Notes under the pieces: model-generated
Told to the model about the DNA's origin: nothing
Seen by the model: only the letters and a program-made list of their open reading frames with translations
Databases searched by the model: none
Made by a program: the position numbers and the translations under genes
Assembly (NCBI RefSeq): GCF_029537735.1
Contig: NZ_JARPUQ010000002.1
Coordinates: 74,608-138,607, forward strand
DNA length: 64,000 nt
Reading direction: 5' to 3'
Origin: Robiginitalea aestuariiviva
GTDB taxonomy: Bacteria; Bacteroidota; Bacteroidia; Flavobacteriales; Flavobacteriaceae
Part shown: piece after piece, positions 50,664 through 62,862 of the stretch
Layout: the number at the start of each line of letters is the position of its first letter
Position numbering within the stretch: the stretch's first letter is position 1

Positions 50664-53600
50664 TTAGAAGGAAGCTTTGATGCTGACACCATAGCGGCGG
50701 GAGCTCGGACCGTTGATAAAGTCAAAGCCACGTCCGTTACCGATACCAACCCCCTGTACGTTCGGGTCAAAGTTCGCTCCATCGGGCATGTTATAGGCAT
50801 CATACCAGAGGTTGAAGCCCTGTGCTGTGATGGACAGTGATCCGAGCGGGGTTTTATCCAGCCACTTCTTCGGGAAGGTGTACCCGAGGGATACCTCCTG
50901 CAGACGGACTACGGAAGCATCGTAGATACGGGCTTCGGTAGGACCGAACAGCAGGTTCGAGAAGAAATAGGTAGAGTTGTTCAGCTGAATGGTATTCACT
51001 TCACCGGTGCTTTGACGCACACCCGGCAGGATGTAAGTGTTCTCACGATCCTGGGTCTCTACGATCAAGCCCCGTCCTAAAAGTACACCTACAGTACTGG
51101 AGAGCATGTCTCCACCTTTCACGTGGCTGAATTGCCAGTTCAGGTTCCAGTTCTTATAACGAATGGTGTTGATGAAGTTCATGGTGTAATCCGGAATCGC
51201 GTCCCCGATGATCGGCACGTTGCCGTCTGCATCTTGTTCTACCACAACGTAGTTACCTGCATCGTTAATGAGATAGTTGCCGTCAGCATCGCGTCCAATC
51301 GCGGTACCTACAATGGTACCCAGGGATTCCCCTTCGATGGCGGCGTTAGACCCGCGGAACAATCCACCTCCTACAGCCAGGGAACCGGCGTAAGCGATGA
51401 AGTCCTGGTCTTGCTGGGTTACGGTCTCGTTGTTGGTGAAGAAGTTCACCCGGGAGTTCCAGGAGAAGTCATCTCCCCGGAAGAGGTCGATACCCAGGTC
51501 GGCTTCAAAACCTTCGTTCTGAATTTCCCCGATGTTGGACTGCGTAAAGCTAAATCCGGTAGAGGGAGACAGGGGCTCGGTTACGATCAGGTCGTTGGTG
51601 ATCCGCTGGAAGTAGGTTGCATCGAGGCTGATGCGGCTCTGCCACAGACGGGTCTCAACACCCACTTCATACTCTTCGAGCAGCTCAGGCTTCAGATCCG
51701 GGTTGGCGCGGAAGTTGTCCACCTGGTTGGTGGTCAGTACGCCGGCGCCGAAAGGATCAGTGTAACGAAGGGTGTTTTGTTCCACTACGTTAACCGTGGG
51801 GTATCCGGTCGGGAAGGTGGCAGAAGTACCGTAGCTGGCACGCAGCTTCAGGAAGTTCAGCCCATTCTCGGTGCTCAGGCCGCTGAAGGCGGCGGTGGGC
51901 AGGAAGGATACGCTAACCCCGGGGTAGGTCTTGCTGTTGTTAGCTGTAGCAAGGTTGGATACCCAGTCGGTACGGGCGGAGAGGTTTACGAACAGGTAGT
52001 TGTCGTAATCCAGGGTCGCCTGCCCGAGGATCCCCACAATGTTGCGTTTGCGGGAGAATTGGATCGGGGTTTGGTTTTCGTAGTTGAAGTGGCGTTTTAC
52101 GCCAAATACGATCTGGCCGGTGCTGGCTACCCCGCTTCTGTCATAGAAATCCTGACGGGAGGTGGCACCTACGGTAAAGGTCATGCCGAGTTTCTCGGAC
52201 AGGTCGTAGTTACCGTTCAGGGAAACAAAGTGTTCCCAGATGGTGTTGTTGTTGTCATAGGTGTTCAGGAACCCGAATACCGCCTGGGTGAATTCTACCC
52301 CGCCCTTGTTGGAACCGTTGATGTTCCGCTCGTTGTAGAAGTCCAGACCGGAACGCCATCCCAGGGACAGGTTCTCGCTGAGCTCGTAGTTCAACTGGGC
52401 ATTCCAGTAGAAACGGTTGGTCAGCTGACGGTAGGTTACGTTTTTAGCTGTCCAGCGCGGGTTGATGATGTCGTTACCGTTACGGTAGTAAACGGAAGAA
52501 CCATCGATCGGGTTTTCGAAAGGCAGCCCCATGAGGTCTACAGAACGCGGCGTAAAGAGCACGTTTCCGAAAACGGACAGACCGTCTGTACCGTTACCCC
52601 GGGAAGAGGCGATCGGAGGGGTGCGGTAATCCGTCCGCGCATAGTTCATGGTGGCGCTTACTGTGATTTTGTTGGTCAGCTGGCTACGACCCCCAACGGA
52701 GAAGTTTACCCGGTTCAGGGAGTTCCCAGGGGTAAAGCCTTCATCGTTCAGGTAACCCAGGTTGGCGTTAAAGTTGGTGCTGCCGTCCTGTGTTCCACCG
52801 GCTATGTTGATGTTGGTGTTGGTCACATAACCCGGCTTGAAGAACTCCTCAACGGAGTTGTAGGGCTGCCAGGGGTAACGGGCCCCTTGCAGTTCCGGGA
52901 ATGCAGCCCGGGTGGAGGCAACAGCGGTAGTGGAGTACGGGTGCTCCAGGGTACCGTTGTCGTCAATGGCGGACTGGTTGCCCCATCCGGATACGCCGTC
53001 GCGCTCAAAGCTGGGACCCCAGTTGGAGAAGAACCATCCAAACGCCTGGTCAAAACCGTTACCATATTTATCCTGGTAATCCGGGATGGAAGCCATTTCG
53101 TTGGTAAAGAAAGACTGGGCGATGGTAACTTCGGTCTTCTTGGCGCCCCCGGTGGCGGCACCAGCCTTGGTGGTGATCAGGATCACCCCGTTTTTACCCT
53201 GAGTACCATACAGGGTAGCGGCGGCCAGACCTTTCAGTACTTCTACGCTGGCGATGTTGTTCGGGTCCAGGTCCAGGAAACGGGAAGAACCGGTGTTACC
53301 ACCGATAAAGTTGCCCTGGGAGTTGGTATCGTTACTAAACGGAACCCCGTCCACGATGAACAGTGCCTGGTTGCTACCGCTAAAGGAGCTCAGACCCCGT
53401 ACAGTAACGTTGGTACCAGAACCGGACATACCACCCGCAGAGGTGATTTGCACCCCGGAGGCCTTACCGGTAAGTACCCGGGCTACGTCACCTTCGGCGC
53501 GCTGCTCGAGTTCGTCGGCACCTACGGAGGATACGGCGTACCCCAGTGCTTTCTTTTCACGCTTAATACCCTGGGCAGTTACTACAACTTCTTCCAGAGC

Positions 53601-53900
53601 CTGGGCGTCTTCCTGCATTTGGACATTTACAGTGTTACTGGCACCTACAGTCCGGCGCTCGGCACTCATCCCCAGGTAGGTGTAAACCAGGACCTGTCCA
53701 GGGCTTGCCTGCAGGGAGTAATTTCCGTCGAAATCGGACTGGGTACCGGTAGCGGTGCCCTCAACAACGATATTCACGCCAGGAAGGGGCAGACCATCTG
53801 CGTCCGTAACTGTACCTGAAATCGTCTTTTCTTGTGCAAAGGAAATCTGCACAACAAACGCCAGTAATAGCGTCAAGATTCCATTTAATTTCGTTCTCAT
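50664..53900 (-). CDS. SusC/RagA-family TonB-linked outer-membrane transporter
   Basis: The 1078-aa TonB-dependent receptor has a signal peptide ending at SFAQ (about 22) and a carboxypeptidase-regulatory-like domain (ISGTVTDADGLPLPGVNIVV to about residue 95). A TonB-box-like linker (EEVVVTAQG) and the plug follow (VTVRGLSSFSGSNQALFIVD, ASVEVLKGLAAATLYGTQGK). A 22-strand barrel ends in RRYGVSIKASF. It pairs with the next gene, SusD. The ligand is unknown, and no glycosidase, lyase or sulfatase is nearby. A -7 element (TAAGTTTG) lies 55 bases upstream. Confidence 0.94.
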   Translation of the reverse strand: MRTKLNGILTLLLAFVVQISFAQEKTISGTVTDADGLPLPGVNIVVEGTATGTQSDFDGNYSLQASPGQVLVYTYLGMSAERRTVGASNTVNVQMQEDAQALEEVVVTAQGIKREKKALGYAVSSVGADELEQRAEGDVARVLTGKASGVQITSAGGMSGSGTNVTVRGLSSFSGSNQALFIVDGVPFSNDTNSQGNFIGGNTGSSRFLDLDPNNIASVEVLKGLAAATLYGTQGKNGVILITTKAGAATGGAKKTEVTIAQSFFTNEMASIPDYQDKYGNGFDQAFGWFFSNWGPSFERDGVSGWGNQSAIDDNGTLEHPYSTTAVASTRAAFPELQGARYPWQPYNSVEEFFKPGYVTNTNINIAGGTQDGSTNFNANLGYLNDEGFTPGNSLNRVNFSVGGRSQLTNKITVSATMNYARTDYRTPPIASSRGNGTDGLSVFGNVLFTPRSVDLMGLPFENPIDGSSVYYRNGNDIINPRWTAKNVTYRQLTNRFYWNAQLNYELSENLSLGWRSGLDFYNERNINGSNKGGVEFTQAVFGFLNTYDNNNTIWEHFVSLNGNYDLSEKLGMTFTVGATSRQDFYDRSGVASTGQIVFGVKRHFNYENQTPIQFSRKRNIVGILGQATLDYDNYLFVNLSARTDWVSNLATANNSKTYPGVSVSFLPTAAFSGLSTENGLNFLKLRASYGTSATFPTGYPTVNVVEQNTLRYTDPFGAGVLTTNQVDNFRANPDLKPELLEEYEVGVETRLWQSRISLDATYFQRITNDLIVTEPLSPSTGFSFTQSNIGEIQNEGFEADLGIDLFRGDDFSWNSRVNFFTNNETVTQQDQDFIAYAGSLAVGGGLFRGSNAAIEGESLGTIVGTAIGRDADGNYLINDAGNYVVVEQDADGNVPIIGDAIPDYTMNFINTIRYKNWNLNWQFSHVKGGDMLSSTVGVLLGRGLIVETQDRENTYILPGVRQSTGEVNTIQLNNSTYFFSNLLFGPTEARIYDASVVRLQEVSLGYTFPKKWLDKTPLGSLSITAQGFNLWYDAYNMPDGANFDPNVQGVGIGNGRGFDFINGPSSRRYGVSIKASF

Positions 53901-53955
53901 TTTTTAATTATTTGAATTAGCTACCTGCGAAAATCTTAATTTACTGTTAATAATC

Positions 53956-53963
53956 CAAACTTA
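53956..53963 (-). promoter_or_regulatory. susC operon -7 element (TAAGTTTG)
   Basis: The minus-strand TAAGTTTG is an exact TAnnTTTG match in an AT-rich stretch 55 bases before the susC ATG. A clear -33 TTTG is absent, which would suit an activated promoter. The leader before the ATG is A-rich, as is common in Bacteroidota. Confidence 0.55.
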
Positions 53964-54430
53964 TTTTTATAAAACTTTAACGGCATCCCCTGTAATGACG
54001 GGTCCTGATTTTAAAGGGGGTATGATTAAAGGATGCGCATTTCAGGCGGGGGTTGCTTGGGAATCTCGCAAAAGTCAGGACGGTGGCCCGGGCGGGGGCA
54101 GGGAGGTTGTGCTAGGGTTATTTTTCAAAATTTCTCCAGGATTATAGCCGGTAGGCGGTAGGGGCTTGAACCCCAAATTTCACAACGCCGGCCCGAGGTT
54201 TGATGCGGGGATGTCAGCGGGTCGGGTGCAGGGTTCAGGTTTCTGCTTTGCTAGATAATTTCAGGGTATATATATTAAGGTATAAGTGGGTTTTTGATAA
54301 ACGTCGGGAACGCTTTTTCCGGACTGGCCCAACGCGAGCTGCCGGGGGCTTCACGGCGGGGTGGCAGCGCCCCCGCCAGGGAACCGTTACACCGCCTGGC
54401 AAGTTTTGCTATAAAATAACGCCCGGGGGA

Positions 54431-54461
54431 TTTGAATTAAAGGGAATAATTGCTACATTTG
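54431..54461 (+). promoter_or_regulatory. str operon promoter (TTTG-N19-TACATTTG)
   Basis: TTTG at 54431-54434 and TACATTTG at 54454-54461 are separated by 19 bases, the textbook Bacteroidota promoter layout and the best match in the window. The predicted start is near 54467, leaving a leader of about 35 bases before rpsL. Confidence 0.8.
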
Positions 54462-54501
54462 CCAGCCCTTAAATGAGGGTAGACTGAATTTTAAGAATTA
54501 T

Positions 54502-54876
54502 ATGCCAACAATTTCACAATTAGTACGAAAAGGAAGGGCCACAATTACCAAGAAGAGTAAATCGGCTGCTTTGGATTCGTGCCCCCAACGCCGGGGCGTG
54601 TGTACGCGGGTATATACCACCACCCCGAAGAAACCGAATTCCGCCATGCGGAAGGTCGCTCGGGTTCGTCTTACCAATGGTAAGGAGGTGAACGCGTACA
54701 TCCCGGGAGAGGGTCACAACCTCCAGGAGCACTCGATAGTATTGGTTAGAGGCGGACGGGTGAAGGATTTGCCAGGAGTTAGATACCACATTGTGCGCGG
54801 TGCACTGGATACGGCCGGAGTGGCCGGACGCACCCAGCGCAGGTCTAAGTACGGTGCCAAACGCCCCAAAAAGTAA
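54502..54876 (+). CDS. rpsL: 30S ribosomal protein S12
   Basis: The 124-aa decoding-centre protein opens [12 protein letters not shown]. It contains the streptomycin-site segments [19 protein letters not shown] and [18 protein letters not shown], with the usual lysines present, so no resistance change is visible. It is the first gene of the str operon, 13 bases before rpsG. Confidence 0.98.
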   Translation: MPTISQLVRKGRATITKKSKSAALDSCPQRRGVCTRVYTTTPKKPNSAMRKVARVRLTNGKEVNAYIPGEGHNLQEHSIVLVRGGRVKDLPGVRYHIVRGALDTAGVAGRTQRRSKYGAKRPKK

Positions 54877-54889
54877 TTAGACGTAAGCA

Positions 54890-55366
54890 ATGAGAAAAAG
54901 ACAGGCTAAAAAAAGGCCGTTGCTGCCGGACCCCCGGTATAACGATCAGTTGGTAACGCGCTTTGTGAACATGATGATGTGGGACGGTAAAAAGTCCCTG
55001 GCATTCAAGATCTTCTACGACGCCATGGATATCGTGGAGCAGAAGAAGACCGACGAGGAAAAATCCGCCGTTGAAATCTGGAAAGATGCCCTTTCCAATA
55101 TTATGCCTCACGTAGAGGTGCGCAGCCGCCGTGTAGGGGGTGCCACCTTCCAGATCCCCATGCAGATCCGTCCGGATCGCAAGATCTCCACAGCTATGAA
55201 ATGGCTGATCAGCTACTCCCGCAAGCGGAACGAAAAATCCATGGCCCAGAAGCTGGCCGGCGAGGTGCTGGCAGCTGCCAAGGAGGAAGGTGCCGCTGTG
55301 AAAAAACGCGTGGATACCCATAAGATGGCTGAGGCGAACCGAGCATTTTCTCACTACAGATTCTAA
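54890..55366 (+). CDS. rpsG: 30S ribosomal protein S7
   Basis: The 158-aa protein organises the 16S rRNA 3' domain. It opens [20 protein letters not shown], with family motifs [20 protein letters not shown] and RSKRKNE-like [10 protein letters not shown], and ends [11 protein letters not shown]. It is the second gene of the str operon, 5 bases before fusA. Confidence 0.98.
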   Translation: MRKRQAKKRPLLPDPRYNDQLVTRFVNMMMWDGKKSLAFKIFYDAMDIVEQKKTDEEKSAVEIWKDALSNIMPHVEVRSRRVGGATFQIPMQIRPDRKISTAMKWLISYSRKRNEKSMAQKLAGEVLAAAKEEGAAVKKRVDTHKMAEANRAFSHYRF

Positions 55367-55371
55367 GCGAA

Positions 55372-57501
<2,130 letters not shown>

Positions 57502-57511
57502 TAACGCAGAG

Positions 57512-57817
57512 ATGAGTCAGAAAATCAGAATCAAGCTGAAATCATACGATCACAACCTGGTGGATAAATCTGCCGAGAAGATTGTCAAGACGGTCAAAAC
57601 GACCGGAGCGGTGGTTACCGGGCCCATCCCGCTGCCAACGCACAAGAAGATCTTTACGGTACTGCGTTCACCCCACGTGAACAAGAAGTCACGGGAGCAG
57701 TTCGAGCTGAGCTCGTACAAGCGCCTGCTGGATATTTACAGCTCTTCCTCCAAAACCATCGATGCGCTGATGAAGCTCGAGCTTCCCAGCGGGGTTGAGG
57801 TGGAGATCAAGGTGTGA
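57512..57817 (+). CDS. rpsJ: 30S ribosomal protein S10
   Basis: The 101-aa protein opens [20 protein letters not shown] and contains the conserved [20 protein letters not shown] loop and [18 protein letters not shown]. It is contiguous with fusA (10 bases) but separated from rplC by 321 bases, so here it closes the str transcript rather than opening S10-spc. Confidence 0.98.
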   Translation: MSQKIRIKLKSYDHNLVDKSAEKIVKTVKTTGAVVTGPIPLPTHKKIFTVLRSPHVNKKSREQFELSSYKRLLDIYSSSSKTIDALMKLELPSGVEVEIKV

Positions 57818-58138
57818 TAACCCCCTGGCGTTATCAAATCCCGGACCTTCAGGCCCGGGGTCTGGCCAGGTAAGGTAAAGGCCTTTTATTGAAAAGGAGT
57901 TACGGCTCCAACGACATGTCCTTTCGCTGCGTGCTGAGGAAAAACGGTAACAAAAATACATTCGGGGTCGAATTTATTTTTGACCCCTTTTTTCTGACCG
58001 CCTGCCAGGCGGGAGGAAGTCAGAACAAGTAGAACCGAGTCCGAGGGTCCGGTTCGGGCGGAAGGCCGCAAGGCGCCGCCGGAATCCAAGGCCCGGAGGC
58101 TCACTGAGATAAAGTGTATAAATTTTAATTCATTAAGT
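57818..58138 (+). promoter_or_regulatory. long structured gap before rplC: terminator/attenuator, promoter and leader
   Basis: Visible elements in order are as follows. A hairpin with one mismatch, CCCGGACC-ttca-GGCCCGGG, lies at 57840-57859. A terminator-like stem GGGGTC/GACCCC (57964-57969 with 57982-57987) is followed by T6. An exact -7 match TATTTTTG (57975-57982) lies in the loop of that stem. A nested stem starts CTGACCGCCT and closes AGGCGG and GTCAG (57994-58023), then a GGCGG/CCGCC stem (58057-58080). The arrangement suggests transcription ends after rpsJ and restarts with a structured leader for rplC. Autogenous control by a ribosomal protein is possible but not shown. Confidence 0.55.
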
Positions 58139-58756
58139 ATGTCTGGGTTAATCGGAAGAAAAATCGGCATGACCAGCATCTTTGACGAGAACGGGAAGAA
58201 TATTCCCTGCACCGTGATCGAGGCCGGACCCTGTGTCGTTACCCAAGTCAGAACCGAAGAGGTAGACGGGTACAATGCCCTTCAACTCGGTTTCGATGAC
58301 AAGGCAGAAAAGCGCGCCAACAAAGCCGAAATCGGCCATTTCAAGAAGGCGGGCACTGCACCCAAGAAGCGGGTTGTCGAATTCCGGGATTTTGAAGGAG
58401 AACACAAACTGGGGGACACCATTGGGGTGGACCTCTTCCGCGAAGGCGAATTCGTCGATATCAGCGGGATTTCCAAAGGAAAAGGTTTCCAGGGGGTAGT
58501 GAAACGCCACGGCTTCGGCGGGGTGGGGCAGAGCACCCACGGCCAGCACAACCGCCTGCGTGCCCCCGGTTCCATCGGGGCCGCTTCTTACCCGGCACGG
58601 GTATTCAAAGGTATCCGCATGGCCGGCCAAATGGGTAACGAGCGCGTTACAGTTCAAAACCTGCGCGTCCTGAAAGTGGTGCCGGAAAAAAACCTGATCG
58701 TAGTGAAAGGGGCTGTTCCGGGTCATAAGAACGCATTTATAACCATCTATAAGTAA
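58139..58756 (+). CDS. rplC: 50S ribosomal protein L3
   Basis: The 205-aa protein has the L3 signature: [30 protein letters not shown], and [20 protein letters not shown]. It is the first gene after the long gap. Its stop overlaps the rplD ATG by one base (TAATG). Confidence 0.98.
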   Translation: MSGLIGRKIGMTSIFDENGKNIPCTVIEAGPCVVTQVRTEEVDGYNALQLGFDDKAEKRANKAEIGHFKKAGTAPKKRVVEFRDFEGEHKLGDTIGVDLFREGEFVDISGISKGKGFQGVVKRHGFGGVGQSTHGQHNRLRAPGSIGAASYPARVFKGIRMAGQMGNERVTVQNLRVLKVVPEKNLIVVKGAVPGHKNAFITIYK

Positions 58757-59385
58757 TGAAGGTAGCTGTTTTAGATATCAAGGGAAAAGAGACCGGACGC
58801 AAAGCGGAGCTTTCCGATGCGGTCTTCAAGATTGAGCCGAACGAGCACGCCATTTACCTGGATGTAAAGCAATACCTGGCCCACCAGCGTCAGGGAACGC
58901 ATAAGGCCAAGGAGCGCAGCGAGATTGCCGGGAGTACCCGTAAGCTGAAAAAGCAAAAAGGTACCGGTACCGCACGTGCGGGTAGCATCAAGTCTCCCGT
59001 CTTCCGCGGTGGGGGTCGCATCTTCGGACCGCGCCCCAAGGATTACACCCAGAAGCTGAACAAAAACGTGAAGCGCCTGGCCCGTAAATCCGCCCTGAGT
59101 ATGAAGTCCCAGGAGAACGCCATTATGGTGTTGGAGGATTTCAACCTGGAGCAACCCCGTACCAAAGACTTCGTAGCCGTGCTCAAGGCCCTGGGCCTCG
59201 AGGACAAAAAGTCCCTGATCGTGTTGGGTGATACAAATAATAACGTATATTTGTCGTCGCGCAATTTGAAAGGGTCTGAAGTTATAACTCACTCTGAATT
59301 AAGCACTTACAAGATTCTCAATGCGAACAACGTAGTGCTGCTGGAGGGGGCTCTGGAAGGAATCGAGACCAATCTTAATAAATAA
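58756..59385 (+). CDS. rplD: 50S ribosomal protein L4
   Basis: The 209-aa protein has the conserved RNA-binding loop [19 protein letters not shown] and [13 protein letters not shown], followed by the Rossmann-like C-terminal part. Translation is coupled to rplC by a one-base overlap. L4 is the autogenous repressor of the S10 operon in enterobacteria; whether that holds here is unknown. Confidence 0.97.
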   Translation: MKVAVLDIKGKETGRKAELSDAVFKIEPNEHAIYLDVKQYLAHQRQGTHKAKERSEIAGSTRKLKKQKGTGTARAGSIKSPVFRGGGRIFGPRPKDYTQKLNKNVKRLARKSALSMKSQENAIMVLEDFNLEQPRTKDFVAVLKALGLEDKKSLIVLGDTNNNVYLSSRNLKGSEVITHSELSTYKILNANNVVLLEGALEGIETNLNK

Positions 59386-59391
59386 GAAATC

Positions 59392-59682
59392 ATGAGTGTG
59401 TTGATTAAACCGATCATTACCGAGAAAATGACTTCCGATAGTGAGTTGTACAACCGCTATGGTTTCATCGTGAACCCCACGGCCAACAAGCTCCAGATCA
59501 AGGAGGCTATCGAGGCCACTTACGGGGTGTCTGTAACCAAGGTGCGCACCATGAACTACGGTCCCTCCCGCCGGACCCGTTTTACCAAAACCGGGATCCA
59601 ACACGGAAAGACCAATGCGTTCAAGAAGGCCATCGTAGATGTGCAGGAAGGTGACGTGATTGATTTTTACAGTAATCTATAA
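59392..59682 (+). CDS. rplW: 50S ribosomal protein L23
   Basis: The 96-aa exit-tunnel protein opens MSVLIKPIITEKMTSDSEL and contains FIVNPTANKLQIKEAIEATYGV and VTKVRTMNYG. It lies 6 bases after rplD and 9 before rplB. Confidence 0.97.
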   Translation: MSVLIKPIITEKMTSDSELYNRYGFIVNPTANKLQIKEAIEATYGVSVTKVRTMNYGPSRRTRFTKTGIQHGKTNAFKKAIVDVQEGDVIDFYSNL

Positions 59683-59691
59683 AGACACGGC

Positions 59692-60516
59692 ATGTCAGTT
59701 AGAAAATTAAAACCCATTACTCCCGGGCAGCGTTTTAAAGTAGTAAACGGATTCGACGCGATTACTACTGATAAGCCGGAGAAGAGCCTGCTCGCTCCGT
59801 TAAAAAAGTCGGGAGGCCGTAACAGTCGAGGCAAAATGACCATGCGCTATAAAGGCGGGGGTCATAAACGGCGGTATCGTGTGATCGATTTCAAACGCGA
59901 CAAACAGGATGTTGTTGCGGAAGTGAAGTCTATCCAGTACGATCCCAACCGCTCTGCGTTCATCGCCCTGGTGGAGTACACCGATGGCGAAAAGCGTTAC
60001 ATCATTGCCCAGAACGGGATGCAGGTAGGTCAGCAATTACAGGCTGGACCCGGATCTGCCCCCGAAATTGGCAATGCGTTGCCGTTGTCCGATATCCCGC
60101 TGGGGACGATCATCTCCTGTATTGAGCTGCGTCCCGGCCAGGGTGCGGTAATGGCCCGCAGTGCGGGGACCTTTGCCCAGCTGATGGCACGGGACGGAAA
60201 GTACGCCACCATTAAGTTGCCTTCAGGCGAGACCCGGATGATCCTGGTGAATTGCCTGGCCACTGTAGGTGCCGTATCCAACTCCGACCACCAGCTGATC
60301 GTGTCCGGTAAGGCAGGCCGCAGCCGTTGGCTGGGCCGTCGTCCGCGGACCCGTCCGGTAGCTATGAACCCTGTCGATCACCCCATGGGTGGTGGTGAGG
60401 GCCGTGCCTCCGGAGGTCACCCACGTAGTCGTAACGGCGTACCTGCCAAAGGTTTCCGGACCCGTTCCCGGACCAAGGACAGCAACCGTTATATTGTTGA
60501 ACGCAGAAAGAAATAA
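59692..60516 (+). CDS. rplB: 50S ribosomal protein L2
   Basis: The 274-aa protein has [20 protein letters not shown] and [10 protein letters not shown]. The peptidyl-transferase-region histidine lies in the [20 protein letters not shown] stretch, which is normal. It ends in a basic tail. Confidence 0.98.
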   Translation: MSVRKLKPITPGQRFKVVNGFDAITTDKPEKSLLAPLKKSGGRNSRGKMTMRYKGGGHKRRYRVIDFKRDKQDVVAEVKSIQYDPNRSAFIALVEYTDGEKRYIIAQNGMQVGQQLQAGPGSAPEIGNALPLSDIPLGTIISCIELRPGQGAVMARSAGTFAQLMARDGKYATIKLPSGETRMILVNCLATVGAVSNSDHQLIVSGKAGRSRWLGRRPRTRPVAMNPVDHPMGGGEGRASGGHPRSRNGVPAKGFRTRSRTKDSNRYIVERRKK

Positions 60517-60527
60517 AACAGTAAGAA

Positions 60528-60806
60528 ATGGCACGTTCCCTTAAAAAAGGACCTTACGTTCACTATAGTCTGGAGAAGAAAGTTCAGCAGAACGTCGAAT
60601 CCGGAAAGAAGACCGTTATCAAGACCTGGTCCCGCGCCTCTATGATCACCCCCGACTTTGTGGGGCAGACTATTGCGGTGCACAACGGGCGGCAGTTCGT
60701 ACCGGTATATGTCACCGAAAACATGGTAGGGCACAAGTTGGGTGAATTCTCCCCGACCCGTTCTTTCCGGGGGCATGCCGGAGCTAAAAACAAAGGTAAA
60801 AAGTAA
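60528..60806 (+). CDS. rpsS: 30S ribosomal protein S19
   Basis: The 92-aa protein opens [19 protein letters not shown] and contains [20 protein letters not shown] and [17 protein letters not shown]. Length and motifs are normal. Confidence 0.98.
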   Translation: MARSLKKGPYVHYSLEKKVQQNVESGKKTVIKTWSRASMITPDFVGQTIAVHNGRQFVPVYVTENMVGHKLGEFSPTRSFRGHAGAKNKGKK

Positions 60807-60811
60807 GCGCT

Positions 60812-61219
60812 ATGGGTGTTCGGAAAAAACAGATGGCCGAGAGGATTAAAGAAGAGAAGCAGCAATTGGCTTTTGCCAAGTTGAACAACTGCCCGACCTC
60901 TCCCCGTAAGATGCGACTGGTAGCCGATTTGGTACGCGGACAGGAAGTAGAGAAGGCCCTGGCCATCCTCCGGTTCAATACCAAGGAAGCCTCCCGCCGC
61001 CTGGAAAAACTCCTGCTTTCCGCCATTGCCAACTGGCAGGCGAAGAACGAGGAGGCTGACATTGAGGAAGCCGACCTGTTCGTAAAGGAGATCCGGGTAG
61101 ACGGAGGCCGCATGCTCAAGAGACTGCGCCCCGCCCCTCAGGGTCGCGCGCACCGAATCAGAAAGCGTTCCAACCATGTAACCCTGGTGTTGGGATCCAG
61201 AACTAACGCAGAAAGCTAG
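60812..61219 (+). CDS. rplV: 50S ribosomal protein L22
   Basis: The 135-aa protein has a short N-terminal extension ([16 protein letters not shown]) before the conserved [19 protein letters not shown]. The exit-tunnel hairpin ends [20 protein letters not shown]-like ([20 protein letters not shown]). It lies 5 bases after rpsS. Confidence 0.97.
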   Translation: MGVRKKQMAERIKEEKQQLAFAKLNNCPTSPRKMRLVADLVRGQEVEKALAILRFNTKEASRRLEKLLLSAIANWQAKNEEADIEEADLFVKEIRVDGGRMLKRLRPAPQGRAHRIRKRSNHVTLVLGSRTNAES

Positions 61220-61228
61220 ACAAAGAAT

Positions 61229-61942
61229 ATGGGACAAAAGACGAATCCGATAGGTAATCGACTGGGAATCATCCGCGGTTGGGAATCCAACTGGTACGGA
61301 GGCAACGATTACGGAGACAAGCTTGCCGAAGACGACAAGATCCGCAAGTATATCCATGCCCGTCTGGCCAAAGCCAGCGTATCCCGGGTGATTATCGAGC
61401 GCACGCTGAAACTCATCACCGTTACCATCACCACGGCCCGTCCCGGGATCATCATCGGGAAAGGAGGTCAGGAGGTGGATAAGCTCAAGGAAGAGCTCAA
61501 GAAAATCACCGATAAGGAGGTACAGATCAACATCTTCGAGATCAAGCGCCCCGAGCTGGACGCCAACCTGGTTGCTGCCAGTATCGCCCGCCAGATCGAA
61601 AGCCGGATCTCTTACCGCCGCGCCATCAAAATGGCTATTGCGGCTGCCATGCGGATGAACGCAGAGGGCATCAAGATCATGATCTCCGGACGTCTGAACG
61701 GAGCCGAAATGGCGCGTTCCGAGACCTATAAGGATGGTCGTATTCCCCTGTCCACCTTCCGCGCGGACATCGATTACGCCCTCCACGAGGCGCATACCAC
61801 CTACGGTCGCCTGGGAGTGAAGGTGTGGATCATGAAAGGAGAGGTTTACGGCAAGCGCGAACTTTCCCCCCTTGTTGGCATGTCCAAAGGTAGCGGGAAG
61901 TCCGGTAAGCCCGACGGCCCCAAGAAAAGACGCAGAAAGTAA
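61229..61942 (+). CDS. rpsC: 30S ribosomal protein S3
   Basis: The 237-aa protein opens [20 protein letters not shown] and has the KH domain motif [18 protein letters not shown]. The C-terminal [20 protein letters not shown] and [10 protein letters not shown] follow, then a basic tail. Confidence 0.98.
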   Translation: MGQKTNPIGNRLGIIRGWESNWYGGNDYGDKLAEDDKIRKYIHARLAKASVSRVIIERTLKLITVTITTARPGIIIGKGGQEVDKLKEELKKITDKEVQINIFEIKRPELDANLVAASIARQIESRISYRRAIKMAIAAAMRMNAEGIKIMISGRLNGAEMARSETYKDGRIPLSTFRADIDYALHEAHTTYGRLGVKVWIMKGEVYGKRELSPLVGMSKGSGKSGKPDGPKKRRRK

Positions 61943-61962
61943 TTTAAAGAAGCCAGAAGAAA

Positions 61963-62388
61963 ATGTTACAGCCCAAAAGAACCAAGTTCCGGAAAGCGCA
62001 GAAAGGCCGTATGAAGGGTATTTCCCAGCGCGGTCACCAGCTCTCCAACGGAATGTTCGGCATCAAGTCACTGGATTCCGCCTTCATCACGTCACGCCAG
62101 ATCGAGGCAGCGCGTATTGCGGCAACCCGTTACATGAAACGCCAGGGACAACTTTGGATCAAGATCTTCCCGGACAAACCCATCACCAAGAAGCCGCTTG
62201 AGGTGCGGATGGGTAAGGGTAAAGGTGCCCCCGAATACTGGGTGGCCGTGGTTAAACCCGGCCGCGTGATGTTCGAGCTCGGCGGTGTTCCCATGGACAT
62301 TGCCCAGGAGGCCCTGCGCCTGGCCGCGCAAAAGCTGCCGGTTAAGACTAAGTTTATTGTAGCCCGGGATTACGATCCCACCAAATAA
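61963..62388 (+). CDS. rplP: 50S ribosomal protein L16
   Basis: The 141-aa protein opens [19 protein letters not shown] and has [40 protein letters not shown] and ARDYDPTK. Length is normal. It lies 20 bases after rpsC. Confidence 0.98.
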   Translation: MLQPKRTKFRKAQKGRMKGISQRGHQLSNGMFGIKSLDSAFITSRQIEAARIAATRYMKRQGQLWIKIFPDKPITKKPLEVRMGKGKGAPEYWVAVVKPGRVMFELGGVPMDIAQEALRLAAQKLPVKTKFIVARDYDPTK

Positions 62389-62397
62389 GTCAGGACC

Positions 62398-62589
62398 ATG
62401 AAACAATCAGAGATCAGGGAAATGTCCGTAGAGGAGCTCAAGGAGAAGCTGGCGGAGCTGCAACAGCAGTACGGCACGCTGAAGATGGCACATGCCGTTA
62501 CGCCCCTCGAAAACCCGCTGCAACTGCGCAGCGCCCGGAAGACCGTGGCCCGTCTGGCTACCGAATTAACAAAAAGGGAAAACCAATAA
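62398..62589 (+). CDS. rpmC: 50S ribosomal protein L29
   Basis: The 63-aa helical hairpin protein opens [20 protein letters not shown] and contains [19 protein letters not shown]. It lies 9 bases after rplP and 13 before rpsQ. Confidence 0.97.
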   Translation: MKQSEIREMSVEELKEKLAELQQQYGTLKMAHAVTPLENPLQLRSARKTVARLATELTKRENQ

Positions 62590-62602
62590 TTGGTGTTGCT
62601 TT

Positions 62603-62860
62603 ATGGAAAATAGAAATTTAAGAAAAGAGCGTATCGGCGTTGTGACCAGCAACAAGATGGAGAAATCCATCGTGGTTTCCGAGGTGAAGCGGGTGAAGCA
62701 CCCGATGTACGGTAAGTTCGTACTCCGCACCAAGAAATATGTGGCTCACGACGAAACCAACGATTGCAACATCGGGGATACCGTGCGGATCATGGAGACC
62801 CGTCCTTTGAGCAAGACCAAGTGTTGGAGATTGGTAGAAATCCTTGAAAGAGCCAAATAA
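62603..62860 (+). CDS. rpsQ: 30S ribosomal protein S17
   Basis: The 85-aa OB-fold protein has [30 protein letters not shown] and [20 protein letters not shown]. It lies 2 bases before rplN. Confidence 0.97.
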   Translation: MENRNLRKERIGVVTSNKMEKSIVVSEVKRVKHPMYGKFVLRTKKYVAHDETNDCNIGDTVRIMETRPLSKTKCWRLVEILERAK

Positions 62861-62862
62861 TT

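Larger units (their letters stand above)
53901..54501. other. 600-base intergenic region between susC and rpsL
   Basis: This is the longest gene-free stretch apart from the repeats. It carries the susC -7 element (53956-53963) at one end and the rpsL promoter (54431-54461) at the other. The middle is GC-rich with weak inverted repeats (for example GGGGCTTGAACCCC near 54159-54172). A short open frame at 54200-54472 has no start context or recognisable protein and overlaps the rpsL promoter. No tRNA fold or RNA family was recognised. Confidence 0.5.

Noticed and set aside
51123-53819. 898-codon open frame antisense to susC
   Set aside because: It mirrors the susC codon pattern and gives a low-complexity Gly/Val-rich product with no domain. 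The SusC reading is complete and motif-supported.
54150-54200. Possible tRNA-like segment (ggcttgaacccc)
   Set aside because: No acceptor, D or anticodon arms can be drawn around it. It is only a short inverted repeat.
54200-54472. Short open frame upstream of rpsL
   Set aside because: No recognisable protein, and it covers the rpsL promoter. It was treated as intergenic.
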